Assembly: GCA_036258055.1 (NCBI GenBank)
Contig: DATAEK010000179.1
Location: 1-10,944, forward strand
Source: DATAEK01 sp036258055
GTDB taxonomy: Bacteria; Acidobacteriota; Vicinamibacteria; Vicinamibacterales; 2-12-FULL-66-21
Reading direction: 5' to 3'
Length of the DNA: 10,944 nucleotides
Positions 6,220 to 10,944 of the stretch are shown here, one piece after another. Below the pieces are notes generated by a model that was given only the letters and a program-made list of their open reading frames with translations, made no database searches and was not told the DNA's origin. Numbering within the stretch: the stretch's first letter is position 1; every line of letters starts with the position of its first letter. A program made the position numbers and the translations under genes.

Positions 6220-7527
6220 GTGTCTAAACATCAGCGCATCATTCAGCCCTATACCAGCACCATGCCGATCATCCTGATGTCGTTTCTGGCGAGCATGTCC
6301 CTCGGAGGCTCGGCTCTCGCCGAAATGGCCCCAGGTGCCCTCCCCGAACAATTCACGCAGAACTGTCAGACCAGCAATCCGCGCCTGGAGCGTCTCGCGT
6401 CGGCGATCAAGGGCGGAGAGATTCACTACGTTCGCACCGCGCTGGACGAGGGCGTGGATGTCAACGAGACGTGGCGAGATCTGCCGCCCCAGGTGTGCCT
6501 CTCCCTGCTCCTGAGGAGCATCTGGTACAGCCAGGACGAGATCTTCGGTCTACTGTTGAAGAGGGGCGCCGATCCGCGCAGCCTCCCCCGTGAGTCGCTG
6601 GGCATTCCCGTTCGCAACGGGCGCGTAGACATGGTGCGGACGCTCCTCGCGCTCGGGCTGAAGCCGCACGACAACGACGCGATCGTCCGCGACGGCCTCG
6701 AGAGTCACAACGTGGCGATGCTCGATCTCCTGGCGTCATCCGGCGTGACGATCGATGCGTCGAGGGTGCCTTCCTGGGCTCTTACCGACGATCTCACTCC
6801 CCATCTGGTCCCGAAGTATTTGCGGCCGAACGACAGCACGAACGTCGGGAACGAAGCCTGCACCGTCCAGGCAATCTTCGGTTTGCTCAGTCCCGAACAG
6901 GATGGCTGCGAAGGCACGCAGGGTCCGTTGTGGCTTCACTTCGTGGTCACCGGCAACATCAGGATGATGGAGTTGATGATCAAGAACGGCGCGAATCTGT
7001 CGTTGTCAGCCGAAGTCTGGGACAACTCGAAGATGCGGCCGTTCAACGCCATGGACGTGGCCGTCAGACGGAAGGACAAACGGATGGCCGACCTGCTGCG
7101 GCGCGCTGGCGCGCCGCCGGGAATCTGGGGTCGGAAACGCGTCATTGGCGTTCGCACAGGCCTCGCACGCCTCCTACCGCATGGCCGTGAAGAACTGCCG
7201 GTGACTTTCGAGAATCCGTTCTTCCGCCTCCTTATTCGGCTCCAGCGTCGACACGCCGCGCTCCTGCGTGCCGCCGAGCAAGATACCGTCGCTCCGCGGA
7301 AACATGTAGAGGCCGTTGCCCGGCAGCGTGATGTAATCGACCTCGGGCTGCGGCAGCAGAATTGTGAGCTGCCCCTTGACCGGAGTCAGCTCTTCATCCC
7401 CGAACAGCGTTCTCGCGCCCAGGCCGGTGCAATTGAACACGACCGGCTCCTCCACCGCCACGAAATCGCCGCTCGACGTGAAGTCGCGGACGACTACCCG
7501 CCCGCCTGCGATGAAAAACTCGCGTAA
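6220..7527 (+). CDS. Exported ankyrin-repeat protein with an antisense read-through tail
   Basis: From the GTG at 6220 the N-terminus is a normal signal peptide: basic SKHQR, then a hydrophobic core to SALA (about residue 34). An ATG at 6262 would remove all basic residues, so I prefer 6220, though neither start has a clear Shine-Dalgarno. Degenerate ankyrin units follow: about 56-85 (LERLASAIKGGEIHYVRTALDEGVDVN), 105-121 (LLLKRGADPR), 125-150, 160-180, 236-262 (LMIKNGANLSL) and 274-299 (NAMDVAVRRKDKRMADLLRRAGAP). The ankyrin part therefore ends near base 7119. The remaining 136 or so residues have no repeat character, and from 7174 the frame is antisense to the FAD oxidase gene. I infer that the original stop was lost and the tail is non-native. 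Likely a periplasmic protein-binding scaffold; the partner is unknown. Confidence 0.65.
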   Translation: MSKHQRIIQPYTSTMPIILMSFLASMSLGGSALAEMAPGALPEQFTQNCQTSNPRLERLASAIKGGEIHYVRTALDEGVDVNETWRDLPPQVCLSLLLRSIWYSQDEIFGLLLKRGADPRSLPRESLGIPVRNGRVDMVRTLLALGLKPHDNDAIVRDGLESHNVAMLDLLASSGVTIDASRVPSWALTDDLTPHLVPKYLRPNDSTNVGNEACTVQAIFGLLSPEQDGCEGTQGPLWLHFVVTGNIRMMELMIKNGANLSLSAEVWDNSKMRPFNAMDVAVRRKDKRMADLLRRAGAPPGIWGRKRVIGVRTGLARLLPHGREELPVTFENPFFRLLIRLQRRHAALLRAAEQDTVAPRKHVEAVARQRDVIDLGLRQQNCELPLDRSQLFIPEQRSRAQAGAIEHDRLLHRHEIAARREVADDYPPACDEKLA

Positions 7528-8292
7528 CATCGCTGCCAGGTAGGTCGACGTCTCGACCAGCATCGTCGTGAACCGGCGCGCATAACGGGCCGGAAAGGGG
7601 TGTTCGCGTGGGCCGAGGTCCTCGACGTCGCGTACCTGTTCGGGCGCGCCAACGGGGAACGGCGTATCTCTGAGGCTGTAGTTCTCGATCCACCGAATCC
7701 CGTATTCCGATCCAGGCAGGTCCTGAAACAGCCGCCACGCTAAAGTGCGCGCGCGAGCGAACTGCCCGTCGAACGCTCCCGTCGTCTGTCCAGGATCGAA
7801 GACGCTGAATGGCCCCCATTGCCCGCCGGCGATGTTCGACGTCGTGTGCGGTGGAAGATCTTTCGCGTAGATCGTGACCGCCGCACCGCGTCGCTGCAGC
7901 AGCCGCGCGGTTGCCAGGCCGACCGCTCCGCAACCGACCACCGCGCAGCGGTCGCGCGCGCCGGTCCACCCCCCTAACTCCTCGAGCGCAAGCTGCGACG
8001 TACCCCACGACAGCGTGATGCCGCCACCCCCGTGACCGTAGTTGTGAACGAGGAACTTCTCACCCATGCGCTGGCCGCGGACGACGAATCCCGAGGGGCG
8101 GAAGGGTCGAAGGCCGGCAACGGTGCGGATCACGCGCTCGCGGGAAACATGGACGCGAGCAAAACGCCGCTTCTGACGCGCGGGCTCGACGACGAACGGG
8201 CGTGGCGCGCAGCCGGACACAGCGCCAAAGGCAGCAGTGCGGACGACTGCTCGCAGAAACGCGCGACGGCCCTCGATCTGAGTACGGATCAT
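7174..8292 (-). CDS. FAD-dependent oxidoreductase, D-amino-acid-oxidase type, circularly permuted, Tat lipoprotein signal
   Basis: Expected to oxidise an amine or amino acid with FAD and O2; the substrate cannot be read from sequence. From the ATG at 8292 there are 372 residues. The N-terminus has a twin-arginine pattern (GRRAFLR, 8-14), a hydrophobic stretch and a lipobox-like VSGC (25-28), suggesting Tat export and lipid anchoring. Residues 60-72 (GLRPFRPSGFVVR) and 82-97 (VHNYGHGGGGITLSWG) are the hallmark C-terminal motifs of D-amino-acid oxidases. Only after them comes the Rossmann motif VVGCGAVGLATARLL (118-132), then TTSNIAGGQW (150-159) and the rest of the DAAO fold, ending in LLGGTQERG and a helix at the stop. 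The C-terminal segment thus sits before the N-terminal one, on a contiguous frame. A GTG at 8433 adds 47 residues that look non-coding. It lies 141 bp downstream of the Gfo/Idh/MocA gene, same strand. Confidence 0.88.
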   Translation of the reverse strand: MIRTQIEGRRAFLRAVVRTAAFGAVSGCAPRPFVVEPARQKRRFARVHVSRERVIRTVAGLRPFRPSGFVVRGQRMGEKFLVHNYGHGGGGITLSWGTSQLALEELGGWTGARDRCAVVGCGAVGLATARLLQRRGAAVTIYAKDLPPHTTSNIAGGQWGPFSVFDPGQTTGAFDGQFARARTLAWRLFQDLPGSEYGIRWIENYSLRDTPFPVGAPEQVRDVEDLGPREHPFPARYARRFTTMLVETSTYLAAMLREFFIAGGRVVVRDFTSSGDFVAVEEPVVFNCTGLGARTLFGDEELTPVKGQLTILLPQPEVDYITLPGNGLYMFPRSDGILLGGTQERGVSTLEPNKEAEERILESHRQFFTAMR

Positions 8293-8433
8293 GACGGCGC
8301 CGCAGGATAGCACGCCGTGTCGCGCGGATATCAGCCACTGATGTCCGCGGCGCTTGAGGGTCCCGCTCGCCTGGACTTCCGACCCTTGCGCGTGCCGGCC
8401 GCGCCGCGCCGTGATGCGGGCGCAGGTTTTCAC

Positions 8434-9543
8434 TCACGACGACGTGGCGAGCTGTGTGGCTCTCACGCTCATTCGAAGTGACTCGCGCCCGTTGTCTTCG
8501 GTGATCACCCGCGCGTGCGAGGGCTCGGCGATGTACGAGAGCTGATCGGCGAGCATGGCGCGCAGCAGATCGCCGTAGACCGTCATTTTCGTCGCCGGCG
8601 CCGACGTCAGGGTGATGCGCTGATAGGCCTCGTACGTCTTGTGACGCGCATGGAGAGTCCGCTCCGACGGCGGGTAGAGATTCTCCACATCGATGCGCGC
8701 ACCCGGAAAGATCGACGCGAGCGCACGGGTCGCTGCCTCGTCCAGAGCCGTGCGCACGACGGCTTGCGTCGGAATCCACTCCCGTAGGGTCACGTCTCCG
8801 CGCTCGAAGAGGAGACGCAGCTCCTGACGGTCCATCCGGTTCGCTTGCGTAAAGCCGTGGTAGAAAGTCACGGGCACGTCACCGTAGCGAGCGGTGCAGT
8901 AGACCTGCTCCTCGATCCCTGATCCAGGTCGGAGCACGCGCCCCGCCGATACGACACTGCCGCCGCCGAGCCAGCCCGCGAAGATGTCGAAGAAATGCAC
9001 GCCGTGCTCGATGAAGATCCCGCCGCTCTTGATCGGGTCCCAGAACCAGTGGTTCGGCCCAAGCCCCTCGTCGGACGCATAGTTCTCGAAGGTCCCGTGC
9101 AACACGTCGCCGAGAATCTTCGAGTCCACGAGCTCCTTGATCTGCCCGAAGAGTGGGTTATAGCGCTGCATCAAGTTGGTGACGAGGAGGAGGCGCTGAT
9201 CTCGCGCGATGGACACGAGCTCGTCGGCTTGCTCCATTGTGACGGCCAGAGGCTTCTCGACGATGACGTGCTTACCGGCGCGCAGAGCGTCTCGCGCTTG
9301 CTCGTGGTGGAGAAATGGCGGGGTGGCGATGTACACGAGCTGCACGTCGGGCATCGCGAACAGCACCTCCGCGCGTTTCACGTCCGCAAGACCGAACCGC
9401 GCGGCGCAGGCGAGCGACGCTTCGCGATGCGTGCCGGCGATGTACCGCAGTGCGACCCCCGGCACCTGCGCGAACTGCTGGGCGGCGAACATGGCGAAGC
9501 CACCAAAGCCGAGGATGCCGATGCCGACATCATCTGCTGACAT
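8434..9543 (-). CDS. Gfo/Idh/MocA-family NAD(P)-dependent oxidoreductase
   Basis: 369 residues from the ATG at 9543, the normal family length. An N-terminal Rossmann fold (GIGILGFGGFAMFA, 7-20) binds NAD(P). The hinge motif EKPLA (96-100) carries the conserved Lys97. The C-terminal alpha/beta domain includes GGIFIEHGVHFFDI (174-187), matching the family pattern GGGxLxDxGxHxxD, with His183 and Asp186 kept; the usual first Asp is Glu179. Members oxidise or reduce sugars, inositols or other polyols; the specific substrate is not readable. The open frame extends 30 residues further upstream to 9633, but that stretch is Ser/Arg-rich and lies before the Rossmann start. Only a weak AGG precedes the chosen ATG. 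It is probably transcribed with the downstream FAD oxidase. Confidence 0.9.
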   Translation of the reverse strand: MSADDVGIGILGFGGFAMFAAQQFAQVPGVALRYIAGTHREASLACAARFGLADVKRAEVLFAMPDVQLVYIATPPFLHHEQARDALRAGKHVIVEKPLAVTMEQADELVSIARDQRLLLVTNLMQRYNPLFGQIKELVDSKILGDVLHGTFENYASDEGLGPNHWFWDPIKSGGIFIEHGVHFFDIFAGWLGGGSVVSAGRVLRPGSGIEEQVYCTARYGDVPVTFYHGFTQANRMDRQELRLLFERGDVTLREWIPTQAVVRTALDEAATRALASIFPGARIDVENLYPPSERTLHARHKTYEAYQRITLTSAPATKMTVYGDLLRAMLADQLSYIAEPSHARVITEDNGRESLRMSVRATQLATSS

Positions 9544-9730
9544 GAGATGCCTGACCCTTTCTGAGTCTCGCGGTCGCGAGCCTGGCCGACTGCGTGCGCC
9601 TGCGTTATGACTTGATGAGGGGTATCGGTCCACTCAACCCAAGGAAGGAAGCCGAAGCGGCGGAAGTCGCCGTGGCGAGGCGTTGGAGAAGCGCGGCCAC
9701 GGCGGCGGCATGCCTTAGTCTGTCGGTCCT

Positions 9731-9934
9731 CTAGGTGGACGTACGCCGGACGTTCTCGGCGCGCGGGCCTTTTGGTCCTTGGCCAACGTCGAACTCGACG
9801 CTGTCACCCTCACGCAGGTCTTCGAGCCCTTCGCCATACACCGCACTCTGGTGGAAAAAGTATTCGTTTCCTGCATCGCCCTTAATGAACCCAAACCCTT
9901 TGTCGACTCGTAACGTTCGAATCTTTCCCGTCAT
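9731..9934 (-). CDS. Cold-shock-domain (CspA-like) nucleic-acid-binding protein
   Basis: 67 residues, the usual size for a single cold-shock domain, expected to bind single-stranded RNA or DNA in the cytoplasm. RNP1 is KGFGFI (12-17) and RNP2 is EYFFHQSAV (24-32). REGDSVEFDVGQGPKGPRAENV is the typical last strands. The first strand reads GKIRTLRVDKG rather than the classical KWFN, so the aromatic pair of CspA is absent, as in a divergent CSP subtype. Two ATGs lie in tandem (9937 and 9934); GAGGTG at 9945-9940 is 2 nt from the first and 5 nt from the second, so I choose 9934. Upstream is a copy of the PAS sensor leader with an overlapping short reading frame. It lies 103 bp downstream of the zinc-ribbon gene and 187 bp before the Gfo/Idh/MocA gene. 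Confidence 0.93.
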   Translation of the reverse strand: MTGKIRTLRVDKGFGFIKGDAGNEYFFHQSAVYGEGLEDLREGDSVEFDVGQGPKGPRAENVRRTST

Positions 9935-9971
9935 CATCGCACCTCGCAGGATCGTAGATTTTCGCGGACAT
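9882..9971 (-). other. Possible upstream/overlapping short reading frame at the cold-shock gene
   Basis: A 29-residue frame beginning MSAKIYDPARC. It starts at the ATG inside leader repeat B1, is in a different frame from the cold-shock gene and ends at a TAA about 50 nt inside it. Its start and ribosome-binding region are nearly identical to those of the PAS sensor (MSAIYDLA). It may be a vestige of a duplicated start, or a translated leader that affects cold-shock protein synthesis. Nothing shows that it is translated. Confidence 0.3.
9940..9945 (-). promoter_or_regulatory. Shine-Dalgarno GAGGTG of the cold-shock gene
   Basis: GAGGTG on the minus strand. The spacing is 5 nt to the ATG at 9934 and 2 nt to the ATG at 9937, so it favours the second Met. 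Confidence 0.65.
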
Positions 9972-9990
9972 GTCCTACTGCTCCCTCCCC
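9950..9990 (-). repeat. Leader repeat, copy B1 (upstream of the cold-shock gene)
   Basis: Direct repeat of 941-978, with one mismatch across 9963-9990 and a 3-nt insertion near 9960-9962. It carries an ATG at 9971 with the same GGAG and AGGA elements as at the PAS sensor start. Confidence 0.85.
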
Positions 9991-10018
9991 GCTTTGTTCG
10001 ATCCACGGACGGTGAACG

Positions 10019-10031
10019 CGCGGGGCCCGCG
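10019..10031 (-). repeat. GC-rich inverted repeat after the zinc-ribbon gene
   Basis: A CGCGG/CCGCG stem with a 3-nt loop, 7 bp beyond the stop of the zinc-ribbon gene. There is no T-run after it, so a rho-independent terminator is not supported. It could be a weak hairpin between the two small genes or chance in GC-rich DNA. Confidence 0.25.
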
Positions 10032-10037
10032 TGCAGC

Positions 10038-10241
10038 TCAACTTGTTTGAATGGCAGAGACGGCGCGGCGACGAGAAACAGGCGGGGCCTTTTCCGCGCG
10101 CAGCGCCTCCCCCGTCACGTGCCACATGTGGTTGCAGCCGCTACAGATGCGGTAACAGCCCGATCGTGTGGGCCGCGTGTTCCGCAGTGTCGTACCGCGA
10201 CAATGAGGGCAGGACGGCGCGCTTATGTGTGGTGATCCCAT
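10038..10241 (-). CDS. Small zinc-ribbon protein (67 aa)
   Basis: Reads MGSPHISAPSCPHCRGTT, then RSGCYRICSGCNHMWHV and a basic tail. The C11-x2-C14 ... C33-x2-C36 knuckles, with an aromatic and a Trp close behind, form a compact zinc ribbon that could bind nucleic acid or a protein. A third Cys (C29) lies just before the second knuckle. The ATG at 10241 has no Shine-Dalgarno; the frame is open to 10316, but the extension is not conserved in character. A truncated, frameshifted relative lies at 982-1032, which supports the MGS start because similarity spans it. It is 103 bp upstream of the cold-shock gene and may share its transcript. Family and function are not recognised. Confidence 0.6.
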   Translation of the reverse strand: MGSPHISAPSCPHCRGTTLRNTRPTRSGCYRICSGCNHMWHVTGEALRAEKAPPVSRRRAVSAIQTS

Positions 10242-10289
10242 GAGAGGAGCATACGCGATTCCCTTCGCCCTCGCTGTTCGCTTCTGAAC
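10186..10289 (-). repeat. Zinc-ribbon 5' region repeat, copy B2
   Basis: Direct repeat of 984-1080, about 90% identical by eye plus 7 bp absent from copy A. It covers the first 19 codons or so of the 67-residue zinc-ribbon gene and about 48 bp before its ATG. Confidence 0.85.
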
Positions 10290-10370
10290 ATCTGACGGGT
10301 GCAGGAGAAAGCTCATCGCTGCACCGCGAGAGGGGGCAGCCCGCCGACGAGGATGTGAAGCGCGGCACCC

Positions 10371-10944
10371 TTAGAACATCCGCGGGTAGTCCGCATCGTT
10401 GACGGGAACAGCCATCACGAGGCTGCGGCGACGATCGACCGCGTCTTTAGCGGCGGTGGCGAGCTCGTCGGGGTTGCTCGTGCGCAGGCCGGCGACGCCG
10501 CACGCCTCCGCCATCTTTACCGTGTCGATTGGCCGGAAATCGGTGCGATATGGTTCGAGCTTCTTTCCTGCCTGTGAGATCTTGATCAGCGAGTAGCTCC
10601 CGTCTTCGAGCACGACGGTGATGAAGGGCGCGCCGACGCGCTCGGCGCTCTCGAGCTCCTGGGCGTTCATCGAGAAGCCGCCGTCGCCGACCGCCGCGAG
10701 CACGGGCACATCCGGGCGCGCCAGCTTGGCGCCGATCGCGGCGCTCAACCCGTAGGCCATCCCCGACAACCCGTTCGACATCCAGAAGGTTTCCGGCTGG
10801 CGGCTCGGCCAGTACTGCCCGAAGAGGTATTTGTGCGACCCGACGTCAGTCGTGACGATCGTCTCGGCCGGCATCACCGACGCGAGCGCCTGCACGATAT
10901 CCCCGGGCCACATCGTGCCGGCCGACCCGGCGCGGTCGTTCAGC
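10371..10944 (-). CDS. Thiamine-diphosphate-dependent enzyme, acetolactate-synthase-like (C-terminal part; 5' end outside window)
   Basis: The frame is open to the window edge and gives the last 190 residues, corresponding to the C-terminal pyrimidine-partner (TPP_enzyme_C) domain. Visible elements: TTDVGSHKYLFGQYW, the NGLSGMAYGLSAAIGAKLARP turn typical of acetolactate-synthase-like enzymes, and the ThDP motif GDGGFSMNAQELESAER...VVLEDGSYSLIK. Members decarboxylate 2-oxo acids or ligate them; acetolactate synthase, sulfoacetaldehyde acetyltransferase and benzoylformate-type decarboxylase are all possible. At the position where the GDG-x24-N motif normally has the Mg-binding Asn, this protein has Glu (LEDG). 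The end PVNDADYPRMF is a clean C-terminus. Its stop is 129 bp upstream of the zinc-ribbon start, same strand. Confidence 0.85.
   Translation of the reverse strand, partial: LNDRAGSAGTMWPGDIVQALASVMPAETIVTTDVGSHKYLFGQYWPSRQPETFWMSNGLSGMAYGLSAAIGAKLARPDVPVLAAVGDGGFSMNAQELESAERVGAPFITVVLEDGSYSLIKISQAGKKLEPYRTDFRPIDTVKMAEACGVAGLRTSNPDELATAAKDAVDRRRSLVMAVPVNDADYPRMF

Noticed and set aside
6010..6426. N-terminal extension of the small membrane protein
   Set aside because: Would overlap the ankyrin gene antisense and has no hydrophobic or domain pattern; the ATG at 6009 has a purine-rich stretch before it.
7130..7173. Possible hairpin downstream of the FAD oxidase
   Set aside because: Only a 5-bp GGCGT/ACGCC stem with a large loop and no T-run, so no terminator is called.
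8293..8433. GTG start at 8433 for the FAD oxidase, directly after the upstream stop
   Set aside because: The TGAGTG junction hints at coupling, but the 47 added residues look non-coding and would bury the Tat-like signal.
8995..9540. Plus-strand open frame of 181 codons
   Set aside because: Antisense to the Gfo/Idh/MocA gene, which has intact motifs.
1..10944. CRISPR arrays, tRNA or rRNA genes, intact insertion sequences
   Set aside because: No regular repeat-spacer series, no tRNA-like cloverleaf I could recognise, and no transposase or terminal inverted repeats seen; the only mobile-element trace is the recombinase relic.

Overview
This is a 10.9 kb, GC-rich bacterial window with a strong G/C preference at third codon positions. 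The 809-residue MacB/FtsX permease with two fused halves and no ATPase beside it is the 'acidobacterial duplicated orphan permease' (ADOP) type. With several small zinc-ribbon proteins and the short-hairpin-free, mixed-strand layout, this points to a soil Acidobacteriota genome, perhaps Vicinamibacteria. That placement is inference: no rRNA, tRNA or other taxonomic marker is present.

Layout, left to right. (1) 1-959, minus: N-terminal 319 residues of a PAS-PAS sensor, probably a hybrid histidine kinase, running off the left edge. (2) 960-1447: a scar region with no intact gene. It holds a duplicated leader, a frameshifted copy of a zinc-ribbon gene, a relic of a large serine recombinase, an orphan coding tail on the plus strand and a homopurine tract. 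(3) 1448-2956, minus: exported lytic transglycosylase with a LysM-like tail, divergent from (4) 3191-5620, plus: ADOP permease. (5) 5656-6009, minus: small two-helix membrane protein ending in a zinc ribbon, convergent with ADOP. (6) 6220-7527, plus: exported ankyrin-repeat protein whose frame runs 354 bp antisense into the next gene. (7) 7174-10944, minus, a co-directional run: from upstream to downstream, a ThDP enzyme fragment, a 67-residue zinc-ribbon protein, a cold-shock-domain protein, a Gfo/Idh/MocA oxidoreductase and an exported FAD-dependent amine/amino-acid oxidase.

Most striking points. The FAD oxidase carries the two hallmark motifs of the D-amino-acid oxidase C-terminus (GLRPxRPS and VHNYGHGG) in front of its FAD-binding Rossmann motif, so it looks circularly permuted, and its signal looks like a Tat lipoprotein signal. 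Second, the zinc-ribbon/cold-shock locus near 10 kb and the start of the sensor gene near 1 kb share two diverged direct-repeat blocks. The 1 kb copy has lost the zinc-ribbon body and has a 7-bp deletion in its first Cys knuckle. The same 28-bp block provides the start codon of the sensor at one site and a small overlapping upstream reading frame before the cold-shock gene at the other. I saw no CRISPR array, tRNA, rRNA, intact transposase or convincing rho-independent terminator.
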